A model generated the notes under the pieces. It was not told where the DNA came from. It saw only the letters and a list, made by a program, of their open reading frames with translations, and made no database searches. A DNA stretch of 9,819 nt from Planctomycetota bacterium (GTDB lineage: Bacteria > Planctomycetota > Phycisphaerae > FEN-1346). The DNA lies in contig JAPLMO010000177.1 in the NCBI GenBank assembly GCA_026386995.1, positions 1-9,819 of the forward strand. The letters are read 5' to 3'. The translations under genes and the position numbers were made by a program. How positions within the stretch are numbered: position 1 is the first letter of the stretch; each line of letters opens with the position of its first letter. Below, piece after piece: positions 1 through 6,091 of the stretch.

Positions 1-197
1 TCGCGCTACTGGCCTCGCAAAAAGAACGATCATCCGCCCGGACCTCCGAAACTCCACAGCCTCTCACGGCACGAAACAGCTCGAATTGCCGCTATCAGAA
101 ATCAGTTCTCATCAGCACTTGGTTAACGGCGTTGCATGCCACCCTGCAGGGGAAGGAACGCCCGATACTGAGGGTTACCCGCGTGCGGCCAAAATCC
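1..197. other. Left-edge region with no supported gene
   Basis: All three forward frames stay open for a while from the left edge (to about 126, 222 and 233), but none has a recognisable motif and they cannot all be coding. The stretch looks lower in GC than the genes that follow, as expected for intergenic DNA. The C-terminal end of a gene that begins outside the window cannot be excluded. I see no tRNA, CRISPR-type repeat or transposase remnant here. Confidence 0.5.
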
Positions 198-226
198 TTG
201 ACAGTTCCGCCGGTGTACATTAGGGT
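198..226 (+). promoter_or_regulatory. Candidate sigma-70-type promoter for the secreted protein gene at 338
   Basis: A perfect -35 hexamer TTGACA at 198-203 is followed, after 17 bases, by TAGGGT at 221-226, which keeps the first, second and last bases of the -10 consensus. Transcription would start near 233 and give a leader of about 105 bases. The weak -10 is the main doubt; TAACAT at 226-231 is an alternative with a poor 22-base spacing. Confidence 0.42.
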
Positions 227-263
227 AACATAAGGCAGTCGTACAGGCTCCGGCAGCGGTTGA

Positions 264-298
264 GCCGTGCCAGATGAATTGATGAGGGAGGGCACGGC
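264..298 (+). other. Leader hairpin upstream of the 338 gene
   Basis: GCCGTGCC at 264-271 and GGCACGGC at 291-298 form a perfect 8-bp stem around a 19-base loop. A competing 5-bp stem (GGCTC 246-250 with GAGCC 262-266) shares bases 264-266, so the two cannot form together. The hairpin lies between the candidate promoter and the ribosome binding site and has no T tract after it. It matches no riboswitch class I recognise. Confidence 0.4.
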
Positions 299-337
299 AG
301 GTTGTGTCCCCACGTTGCGCATTATAAGGAGCGGTTC

Positions 338-1360
338 ATGAAACGATTGGCGCTGGTTGCGGTGCTGATGCTCCTGGTCGTCGGGGGTCGGGCAATGGCA
401 CAGCAGGGGGCAAGCCTGGAAGGCCTTCGCTCCAAGACGGTGCTGACCGAAGCGGACCGCGTGGCACTTCGCCAGTGGCTCGCCCAGACGGTCAATACGA
501 TGATCACGAACGCCGATCCGGACCGTCGCGGCATGATAGCCGCCCGCGATTCGATCCTGAGCGAGGTACGGGCCACCGGCAGCCAGTCGCCCGCGTTCCG
601 GCAGGTCATGGCCGAGGAACTTGTCAACGTCGCCAAGGACGCCGAGAAGCGGGCCGTCAGCCAGGAGGCCCGCGTCAACCTGACGATGACGGTGTCTGAA
701 CTGAGGGCCCCCGAGGGCGTTCCGTTCCTGGCGGCCGCCCTGGAGAAAGACCCGTATCCGGCCTCGCGGTACTGGGCGGCCCGCGGGCTGGACCTTGCGG
801 CCGACGCCGTCGCCGAGAAGGTCAACGTGCGCCTGGAGCAGGAGATGTCGGCGGCCGCAAACAAGGCCTTTGACGCCGACATTCCGTACGTCGAGGCCGT
901 GCTCTTGCTGGAGATGCTGGGCAAGTTCGACAACGAGGCCGCACACGACGCTCTGGTCGATGCCGTGATTAAGTTCGTCCAGCGGGCGTCGGCGTCCGAT
1001 CCGATTGCGGCGCAGGCGTACATCGGGGCGGTTGCTTCCCTGAAGAAGGCCTACGCCAAGGAGGTCCGGCCCGAAGGCAAGGCCCGCGTCCTGACGGCTT
1101 ACGCATGGCTCTGTGCCTGGCTCATGCCGCCCGTGGCCGATCCGTCCCTCATGGTTTCCCTGAACGCGTCGCTCGAGGAAATCACCGGAGAGAAGGTCGG
1201 CTACCCGACGACGCCCGACCCAGTCAACGAGAAACTGGCGCTGATGGACTGGGCCGAGAAGTTGTATCGCGACAAGAAGACTCCCAAGCGGCCGGCGCTG
1301 CCGGCCGTCGTCGAAGACGCCGTCAAGGAACTCAAGGGCACCCTGACCGGAGGGAAGTAG
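338..1360 (+). CDS. Secreted helical-repeat protein of unknown function
   Basis: This is a 340-residue protein I do not recognise by name. The start at 338 is chosen because AAGGA at 326-330 sits 7 bases upstream and because this start gives a clean signal peptide: a K/R n-region, a hydrophobic run through about residue 17, and an A-M-A cleavage site near residue 21. An upstream in-frame ATG at 302 would put 12 residues in front of the signal peptide. There is no lipobox cysteine, so the product is probably periplasmic or secreted. The mature part is rich in Ala, Glu, Leu and Val and reads as a series of amphipathic helices. Residues about 100-220 have a HEAT/ARM-like rhythm (a segment on ageing-out of P-F-L-A-A-A-L-E, then S-R-Y-W-A-A-R-G-L). 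Such repeats usually act as protein-binding scaffolds; that role is inference. It is followed by a 138-base gap and appears to be a single gene. Confidence 0.8.
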   Translation: MKRLALVAVLMLLVVGGRAMAQQGASLEGLRSKTVLTEADRVALRQWLAQTVNTMITNADPDRRGMIAARDSILSEVRATGSQSPAFRQVMAEELVNVAKDAEKRAVSQEARVNLTMTVSELRAPEGVPFLAAALEKDPYPASRYWAARGLDLAADAVAEKVNVRLEQEMSAAANKAFDADIPYVEAVLLLEMLGKFDNEAAHDALVDAVIKFVQRASASDPIAAQAYIGAVASLKKAYAKEVRPEGKARVLTAYAWLCAWLMPPVADPSLMVSLNASLEEITGEKVGYPTTPDPVNEKLALMDWAEKLYRDKKTPKRPALPAVVEDAVKELKGTLTGGK

Positions 1361-1398
1361 CCCGCAAGGGCGGCGCAATAGGGGGGCCGTAGTTTTTT
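1360..1398 (+). terminator. Weak candidate terminator after the 338 gene
   Basis: A small GCCC-GCAA-GGGC hairpin (1360-1371) overlaps the stop codon. A 4-bp CGGC/GCCG stem (1371-1374 with 1386-1389) is followed shortly by six T residues at 1393-1398. The T tract in a GC-rich gap is suggestive, but the stems are short. Confidence 0.28.
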
Positions 1399-1498
1399 CA
1401 TGTCTCTGCGAGAAGGGAACCGTTCCCTTTTCCGGGGCATACGTTTGCCGGGATGGCCCGTTCGTTTGTCGTCTTCTATCGAGGTGGCACGGCCACCG

Positions 1499-3124
1499 AT
1501 GCGCAGGTTCCTGATACCCCTGGCGGTGGCGGTCGCCGTAACGGTCGGCACGGCGATGCTGGCCTTTCGGACCCAGGGGCCGCAGGCCGACCTTGTCTGG
1601 ACCGCCGGCGGTGAAGTCGCCACCCTCGATCCCAACAGAATAAACGCCCTCCAGGATGGCCGTATCGCGGCGGCGCTGTTCGAGGGCCTCACGGTCGTCG
1701 ATGCTCAGACGCTGAAGGTCCGCCCCGGCGTGGCGCGCTTATGGCAGGTCTCGCCCGACGGCCTCACTTATACGTTCGACCTTCGCCGCGACGCACGTTG
1801 GAGCGACGGCAAGCCCGTTACCGCCGAAGACTTTGTGTACTCATGGCGGCGGGTGCTGGACCCGAAGACGGCCGCCGAGTACGCCTACATGCTTTACCCC
1901 ATCCGCGGCGCCAATGCCTACTACGATGCGGCCTCGAAGCCGGGCGGGGCGGCCGACTGGTCGACCGTCGGCATCCGCGCCGAGGGCCCGTACCGGATCG
2001 TGATCGAACTGTCCCGCCCGTGCGCGTACTTCCTGGACCTGATGGCGTTCACGACCTACCTGCCCGTCCGCCGCGATGGCGTCGAGAAGTACGGCGACCG
2101 GTGGACGCAGCCGGGCAATCTCATCTCCAACGGCCCCTATCGCCTGGTGGAATGGCGGTTCCAGAGCCGCATGATCTGGGAGAAGAACCCGTACTACTGG
2201 GACGCCGCCTCCGTGGCGCTCGGGCGCGTGGAAGTGCGGGTCTTCAACGATGCGGTGACGGCCCTGGATGCGTACGAGACGGGGGCCGTGGACTTTACGA
2301 CGGTCGTTCCGCCGCTGTCGATTCAGCCACTGCTGGCGGCGCGCGACGGCGGCCGCCGCAAAGACGTGCAGTACGAGGCCGTCTTTGCAACGTACTTTTA
2401 CCGGATCAACTGCACGCGGCGGCCGTTCTCCGATGCGCGTGTGCGGCGGGCGCTGGTGCTGGCGATCGACCGGCAGGCGATCATCGAGCGGGGCGGCCGC
2501 GGCGGCCAGAAGCCTGCCTTCTCGCTCGTTCCGCCCGGTTACGAGGCCTATAAGCCGCCGCCCGGCCTCCCCGAGGACGTCAAGGAGGCCCGCCGCCTGC
2601 TGGCCGAGGCCGGATTCCCCGGCGGCGCCGGCATGGGCGAACCTGCGATTCTCGTCAACAAGGGCATGGGCCACGTGCCTATCGCCGAGATGCTACAGCA
2701 GCAGTGGCGCGAGCGGCTGGGCGTCAACGTCCGCATCGAGCAGGTCGAGTGGAAGGTCTTCCTGGACCGCATGACCCGCCTGGACTTCGATGTCCAGCGC
2801 GGCAGCTGGTATGGCGATTACGTGGACCCGAACACGTTCATCGATATGTTCGTGACGGGTGGCGGCAACAACAACACCGGCTGGTCGAACAAGGAGTATG
2901 ACGCCCTGGTGGACGCTGCCGCCGGCCGCATCGATCCCGCGGCGCGGATGGAGGATTTCCGTCGCGCCGAGGCGATCCTCCTGGAGGAAGTGCCGATCAT
3001 CCCGATCTATTTTTACACCCAGGTGATGCTCGTCCGCCCGGGTTTGGAGGGCGTGTACCCCAATGTGCTGAACCGCGTCGACTTTGGCGTGATCCATTGG
3101 ACGAAAAATTCGTTGCCGCGCTGA
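1499..3124 (+). CDS. Periplasmic oligopeptide-binding protein (SBP_bac_5 / OppA-DppA family)
   Basis: This is the extracytoplasmic solute-binding component of a peptide-type ABC importer: it binds an oligopeptide (or sometimes a sugar or metal complex) and hands it to a membrane permease. The 541 residues match the usual family length. The N-terminus is M-R-R plus a hydrophobic segment to about residue 22, without a lipobox cysteine, so it is either a cleaved signal peptide or an anchor. Family landmarks are G-G-E-V-A-T-L-D-P-N (37-46), F-E-G-L (61-64), the D-A-R-W-S-D-G-K-P-V-T-A-E-D-F-V-Y-S-W-R-R block (98-118), and R-I-N-C-T-R-R-P-F-S-D-A-R-V-R-R-A (302-318) with A-I-D-R just after. The start at 1499 follows a modest GAGGTGG (1481-1487); the longer frame from 1400 has no ribosome binding site and adds 33 uncharacteristic residues. 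Translation ends in three consecutive in-frame stops (TGA TAA TGA, 3122-3130). No permease or ATPase gene is nearby, so the partner transporter must be encoded elsewhere. The ligand cannot be read from sequence. Confidence 0.93.
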   Translation: MRRFLIPLAVAVAVTVGTAMLAFRTQGPQADLVWTAGGEVATLDPNRINALQDGRIAAALFEGLTVVDAQTLKVRPGVARLWQVSPDGLTYTFDLRRDARWSDGKPVTAEDFVYSWRRVLDPKTAAEYAYMLYPIRGANAYYDAASKPGGAADWSTVGIRAEGPYRIVIELSRPCAYFLDLMAFTTYLPVRRDGVEKYGDRWTQPGNLISNGPYRLVEWRFQSRMIWEKNPYYWDAASVALGRVEVRVFNDAVTALDAYETGAVDFTTVVPPLSIQPLLAARDGGRRKDVQYEAVFATYFYRINCTRRPFSDARVRRALVLAIDRQAIIERGGRGGQKPAFSLVPPGYEAYKPPPGLPEDVKEARRLLAEAGFPGGAGMGEPAILVNKGMGHVPIAEMLQQQWRERLGVNVRIEQVEWKVFLDRMTRLDFDVQRGSWYGDYVDPNTFIDMFVTGGGNNNTGWSNKEYDALVDAAAGRIDPAARMEDFRRAEAILLEEVPIIPIYFYTQVMLVRPGLEGVYPNVLNRVDFGVIHWTKNSLPR

Positions 3125-3136
3125 TAATGAAGGTCT

Positions 3137-3310
3137 TCGCGCGGCGGGTCTCCGTTCGTGTTTAGCGCTGTCATTCTGAGGCCCCGTTTACGGGGCCGAA
3201 GAATCTCGCCGTTCGGACGGCCGAGATTCTTCGCTCGCTCTCGCTCGCTCAGAATGACAATCTTGCCTTGCACGCTAAACACGAACGGGTCTCCGTACCC
3301 GCCGCGCAAA
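3137..3310. repeat. GC-rich palindromic repeat split by an insertion
   Basis: The left part (3139-3155) and right part (3286-3310) together reproduce the intact palindrome found at 4107-4140. The left part matches 4110-4126 over 17 bases and the right part matches 4116-4140 over 25 bases. The two parts overlap by the 11 bases CGGGTCTCCGT, present at both 3145-3155 and 3286-3296, as expected for a target-site duplication. The material between them is the inverted-repeat element described separately. No coding potential is seen. Confidence 0.8.
3155..3285. mobile_element. MITE-like inverted-repeat element, about 131 bp, non-coding
   Basis: The ends are perfect 13-bp terminal inverted repeats (TTCGTGTTTAGCG at 3155-3167 and its complement at 3273-3285). 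Inside are further nested pairs: TGTCATTCTGAG (3169-3180) with its complement at 3248-3259, and CGAAGAATCTCG (3197-3208) with its complement at 3222-3233. The centre is a small GCCGT-TCGG-ACGGC hairpin (3208-3221). The left arm also carries its own hairpin, GCCCCG-TTTA-CGGGGC (3181-3196), where the right arm has CTCGCT-type repeats. It encodes no protein, so any movement would need a transposase acting in trans. The TCATTCTGAG...GAAGAATCTCG core resembles a dispersed palindrome I recall from many environmental bacterial genomes; that recollection was not checked by a search. Element ends are certain only to within one base. Confidence 0.75.
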
Positions 3311-3353
3311 TCAACAGTCGCAAACCGCCCTGGGGGGATGGGGAGACCGGCCC

Positions 3354-4085
3354 ATGACGTTGCTCCACGACTACCAGAACGGGACGGCGTACAGTCGCCG
3401 TCGCATGCCGCCGCGCGACCCGAACTGGCGGCAGGCCGTGGCGCCGCAGAAGTCCTACGCCGAGGCGGGGGCCGCCACCGTGTCGCTGGCCCGGCCGGAC
3501 CATCTGCCGCAGGCCGACCTGTGGGCCGTCCTGCGATCGCGCCGCAGCCGGCGCGAGTTTGCGGCGGATCCGCTCTTGCAGGAAACGCTTTTTCTGCTGC
3601 TCTGGGCGGCCCAGGGCGTCACCGAGCCGGGGACGTGGCCGCTTCGGGCAGCGCCGTCGGCCGTGGCGCTTTACCCTGTGGAGACCTACGTCTGCACGCC
3701 GCGCGTGCACGGTCTTGCGGCCGGCCTGTATCACTGGGAGTTACCCGACGAACGCCTGGCGCTGGTGGCCGCGAAGGCCGACGTGGCGGCGGCAGCCTGC
3801 CGTGCGGGCCTGGACCAGGAGATGATCGCCGCGGCGCCGGCCACGTTCATCTGGTCGGCCGTCTGGGGCCGCGCGGCCCAGAAGTACGGCGACCGGGCCC
3901 TGCGGTACGCCTACATGGACGCCGGCCACCTGGCCGAGAACCTGCACCTTGCGGCCACGGCGCTGGGTCTGGGGGCCTGCATGATCGGCGCGTTCCTCGA
4001 CGACGAGATGAACGCCCTCGTGGGCGTCGACGGCCATGAGGAATCGGTCATCTACGCCGCGTGCGTCGGCAAACTACCGTCTTAA
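3354..4085 (+). CDS. SagB-type (ThcOx-like) nitroreductase-fold FMN oxidoreductase
   Basis: The protein belongs to the nitroreductase superfamily, in the SagB/ThcOx branch whose characterised members use FMN to oxidise peptide azolines to azoles. Stand-alone relatives are common and mostly uncharacterised. It has 243 residues. Diagnostic segments are R-S-R-R-S-R-R-E-F (61-69), the usual phosphate-contacting basic stretch; L-L-W-A-A-Q-G (82-88); R-A-A-P-S-A-V-A-L-Y-P-V-E (98-110), characteristic of SagB-type proteins; and the C-terminal A-T-A-L-G-L-G-A-C (201-209) leading into I-G-A-F. There is no signal peptide, so it is cytoplasmic. The start at 3354 follows GGGGAG (3340-3345) by 8 bases. 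No YcaO cyclase, precursor peptide or protease lies in the window, so a role in making an azole peptide is not supported by context, and the substrate is unknown. Confidence 0.85.
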   Translation: MTLLHDYQNGTAYSRRRMPPRDPNWRQAVAPQKSYAEAGAATVSLARPDHLPQADLWAVLRSRRSRREFAADPLLQETLFLLLWAAQGVTEPGTWPLRAAPSAVALYPVETYVCTPRVHGLAAGLYHWELPDERLALVAAKADVAAAACRAGLDQEMIAAAPATFIWSAVWGRAAQKYGDRALRYAYMDAGHLAENLHLAATALGLGACMIGAFLDDEMNALVGVDGHEESVIYAACVGKLPS

Positions 4086-4086
4086 C

Positions 4087-4153
4087 ACTACAACGCCAAG
4101 AGTGAGTTTGCGCGGCGGGTCTCCGTACCCGCCGCGCAAAGTAGCGTTGTAGT
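4087..4153. repeat. Compound nested palindrome downstream of the SagB-type gene
   Basis: The inner part (4107-4140) is a perfect 14-bp inverted repeat, TTTGCGCGGCGGGT and its complement, around the 6-base loop CTCCGT. It is the uninterrupted version of the split repeat at 3137-3310. An outer 10-bp pair, ACTACAACGC (4087-4096) and GCGTTGTAGT (4144-4153), brackets it, with unequal spacers of 10 and 3 bases. It begins just after the stop codon at 4083-4085. It could stop transcription or protect the 3' end, but no T tract follows, so that is inference. Confidence 0.8.
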
Positions 4154-4162
4154 ACTGGAGAG

Positions 4163-4206
4163 AACCGATCTCGGTTTCCCTCTGCTTGCTCTGCGTTCTC
4201 CGCGGT
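4163..4206. repeat. Small hairpin plus three 9-bp tandem units (dispersed-repeat remnant)
   Basis: AACCGA (4163-4168) and TCGGTT (4171-4176) pair closely. Directly after come three imperfect 9-base units: CTCTGCTTG (4180-4188), CTCTGCGTT (4189-4197) and CTCCGCGGT (4198-4206). Read on the minus strand this is the ACCGCGGAG-AACGCAGAG-type motif that I recall as a common dispersed repeat in environmental genomes; this was not checked. It ends about 15 bases before the ribosome binding site of the next gene, so it would lie in or near that gene's leader. Confidence 0.5.
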
Positions 4207-4232
4207 TAAATTCTTCTTCCAAGGAGCAGTGC

Positions 4233-5915
4233 ATGGGCCTGGCCGAATATCTCGAATCGTGCGAAGAAAAATACAGCGGCGAACTGCACCTCCTGGGCGG
4301 GCCATTTTACGGGCCCGGGTATCATAGCCGCGTGCCGGACGGCACGTACGTCCACGATATCCTGAATTCCCTCAACTACGCGCTGGCCCTTCTGGCGTCG
4401 GGCGAGGCGTGGCACGTGGCGCGTGCGGCCGACATCCTGCGCAAGGCGCTTTCGTTTCAGGACGTCGATCCGACCAGCGCGACGTACGGCCTCTGGCCGT
4501 GGCTGGCGGAGGAACCGCTCGCCGCAATGGCCCAGCCCGACCCTAACTGGGCCGACTTCTGCGGCGCGCGGCTGGCGCACGTCCTGAAGGACCACGCTGC
4601 GAAATTGCCGGCCGACGCGGTCGAGGCGGTCAAGGTGGGCCTCGGGCATGCGGCCTACGCCATCTTCCGGGGCAACACGGGCCCGGCCCACACCAACATT
4701 GCCATTGCCGGTGCGGGTGTGGCGATTGCGGCAGGGGAACTCCTCAGGCGCACGCGGCTGCTGGATTACGGGCGGCGCCGGCTCCATAACCTTGTTGAGC
4801 ACACGAAGCACCACGGCGGGTTCAACGAGTACAACAGCCCCACATGCACGATGGTGGCGTTGCACGAGTGCGAGCGGATACTGAGTCTCGTGCGCGACCC
4901 GCAGTCGCGGAGCGACGCCGAGTGGCTCCGGCAGGCGGCGTGGCAGACGATCGCCGAGCATTTTCATCCCGGAACGGGCCAGTGGGCCGGCCCCCACAGC
5001 CGTGCGTACAGCCTGCGCCTGCCTCCGGCGACGGCAGAATACCTGGCCGAGCAGACGGGGGTGGACCTGGCCGGGGCCGCCGGTGCGCGCGCCGGAGGCA
5101 AGGCGGCGTCGCCGCCGTTCCCCTCGATCGCGTGTCCGCCGGCGCTCGTGGACCGGTTCCGACTCCTGCCGCAGAAGGAAGTCGAGGTTCGCCGCCGCTT
5201 CATCCGACGCGACACCGATGCCGCGAGCACCTGGGGCACGACCTGGATGGTTGAGGACGCGTGCCTGGGCTCCGTGAGCCAGGACAACATGTGGGCGCAG
5301 CGGCACGTGTTGCTGGGCTACTGGTGGACGCCGGACGACCCGGCGGTGGCGCTGCGGCTGCGGTTCCTGAAGGACGGGAAGGACCTGGCGTCGGCGTTCG
5401 TGCGGACAGTGCAGGCCGGCCCGAGGGCGCTGTCGGTGTTCAGCATGACGACCGACCTGGGGGATTTCCATCACACGCTGGACCGGTCGGCGGACGGCCT
5501 CTTCGTGGCGCAGGATTTTCGCGTGCGGTACGAACTGTCGGGCAAGGGCGTCGAGGCGATGCCGCTGGGCCACGGCCGCTACGTGCTCGTGGCGGGCGGG
5601 CGGCGGGCTGTCGTCCACACGATGCCCGGCCGCTTAGGGCCGTACGAGGTCCAGTGGACGACCGGCAAGGAGGGCGACCGCGCCTTCGTCGACGGCGTCT
5701 GCTACAGCGAGGCGCGGCTGCCGTTCGACTTAGGAAGGCTGGGCAAGGTGGTCCTCGCGGCGGGGCTGGAATTGCTGAGTTCGCACGACTCGCCCGCCGC
5801 GGTGTCGCCGAGCATCGAGGAGCACACCGAGGAGACCGTCTGCGTTACGTGGCCGCTGCCGGAAGGCGGCTTGATGGTCGAGGCGCCGACGCGGGCGCAT
5901 GCGTATCCGAAGTAG
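4233..5915 (+). CDS. Large protein of unknown function, predicted helical-toroid plus beta-sandwich (polysaccharide-lyase-like)
   Basis: I do not recognise a characterised homologue for this 560-residue protein. The start is clear: AAGGAG at 4221-4226, six bases before ATG. There is no signal peptide, so it is probably cytoplasmic. Residues 1 to about 280 are helical in paired blocks, and about 295 to 560 look beta-rich, an arrangement seen in (alpha/alpha)-toroid polysaccharide lyases such as heparinase II/III. Segments that look conserved and active-site-like are N-T-G-P-A-H-T-N-I (about 147-155), H-T-K-H-H-G-G-F-N-E-Y-N-S-P-T (190-204) and G-Q-W-A-G-P-H-S-R-A-Y-S (249-260). A similar N-Y-N-S-P-T-Y ... 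G-P-x-x-R-A-Y pattern occurs, from memory, in an uncharacterised bacterial/fungal family. Enzyme activity on a uronic-acid or glycan substrate is inference. Repeats fill the gap before it and the tRNA unit lies after it, so it is probably transcribed alone. Confidence 0.75.
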   Translation: MGLAEYLESCEEKYSGELHLLGGPFYGPGYHSRVPDGTYVHDILNSLNYALALLASGEAWHVARAADILRKALSFQDVDPTSATYGLWPWLAEEPLAAMAQPDPNWADFCGARLAHVLKDHAAKLPADAVEAVKVGLGHAAYAIFRGNTGPAHTNIAIAGAGVAIAAGELLRRTRLLDYGRRRLHNLVEHTKHHGGFNEYNSPTCTMVALHECERILSLVRDPQSRSDAEWLRQAAWQTIAEHFHPGTGQWAGPHSRAYSLRLPPATAEYLAEQTGVDLAGAAGARAGGKAASPPFPSIACPPALVDRFRLLPQKEVEVRRRFIRRDTDAASTWGTTWMVEDACLGSVSQDNMWAQRHVLLGYWWTPDDPAVALRLRFLKDGKDLASAFVRTVQAGPRALSVFSMTTDLGDFHHTLDRSADGLFVAQDFRVRYELSGKGVEAMPLGHGRYVLVAGGRRAVVHTMPGRLGPYEVQWTTGKEGDRAFVDGVCYSEARLPFDLGRLGKVVLAAGLELLSSHDSPAAVSPSIEEHTEETVCVTWPLPEGGLMVEAPTRAHAYPK

Positions 5916-5918
5916 GCG

Positions 5919-5955
5919 AAAAGAAAAAGCGCCGGCCGCGCAATGCGACCGGCGC
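5919..5955 (-). terminator. Intrinsic terminator of the tRNA-Leu gene
   Basis: On the minus strand GCGCCGG (5955-5949) pairs with CCGGCGC (5935-5929). The stem is extended by an inner CGC/GCG pair after one mismatch, and TTTTTCTTTT follows directly (5928-5919). This is the standard stem-plus-T-tract form, 12 bases beyond the tRNA CCA end. The stop codon of the convergent + strand gene is 3 bases past the T tract. The + strand lacks a T tract after the hairpin, so it should work only on the tRNA transcript. Confidence 0.85.
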
Positions 5956-5966
5956 CAAAGGCCAAG

Positions 5967-6055
5967 TGGTGCGCTCGAGAGGAGTCGAACCTCCAATCGC
6001 GGTTAAGCGAACCGGGACCTGAACCCGGCGCGTCTGCCAATTCCGCCACGAGCGC
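5967..6055 (-). tRNA. tRNA-Leu, anticodon CAG
   Basis: Read on the minus strand, the acceptor GCGCTCG (6055-6049) pairs with CGAGCGC (5977-5971). An A discriminator (5970) and an encoded CCA (5969-5967) follow. The anticodon stem CCGGG/CCCGG encloses the loop TTCAGGT, which puts CAG (6021-6019) at positions 34-36. The T arm is GGAGG-TTCGACT-CCTCT with one G-U pair. A long variable arm with a TCGC/GCGA stem (6010-5997) marks it as class II, as leucine tRNAs are. It decodes CUG, a major codon in GC-rich genomes. It is a single tRNA unit with its own promoter and terminator, convergent with the gene that ends at 5915. Confidence 0.97.
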
Positions 6056-6062
6056 GTACGTC

Positions 6063-6091
6063 TTGCGGCCCCGCAGGGCCAACTCTATACT
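6063..6091 (+). promoter_or_regulatory. Candidate promoter of the archaemetzincin gene, overlapping the tRNA promoter
   Basis: TTGCGG (6063-6068) and TATACT (6086-6091) are separated by exactly 17 bases; the -10 matches consensus at five of six positions. Transcription would start near 6098, giving a leader of about 43 bases. The -10 occupies nearly the same bases as the tRNA -10 on the other strand. Confidence 0.5.

Noticed and set aside
95..1378. 427-residue minus-strand open frame opposite the 338 gene
   Set aside because: It is Arg/Gly/His/Leu-rich, without motifs, and antisense to a gene with a signal peptide and good ribosome binding site. Long antisense frames are expected in GC-rich DNA.
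1413..1431. Hairpin AAGGGA/TCCCTT followed by two T residues
   Set aside because: The stem is only six bp and the T run is very short, so it does not qualify as a convincing terminator.
1400..1498. Upstream start adding 33 residues to the peptide-binding protein
   Set aside because: There is no ribosome binding site before 1400, a T tract precedes it, and the extra residues would bury the hydrophobic signal.
3125..4232. Possible CRISPR array in the repeat-rich gaps
   Set aside because: The repeats are palindromes with two dispersed copies and short tandem units, with no regular repeat-spacer alternation and no cas genes.
4206..5618. 470-residue minus-strand open frame opposite the 4233 gene
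   Set aside because: It has low-complexity Arg/Pro/His composition and no ribosome binding site or domain motif, and runs through the repeats. The plus-strand gene has a strong AAGGAG and structured motifs.
5967..6055. tRNA-Leu as an integration (att) site
   Set aside because: I found no integrase gene and no direct repeat of the tRNA 3' end elsewhere in the window.
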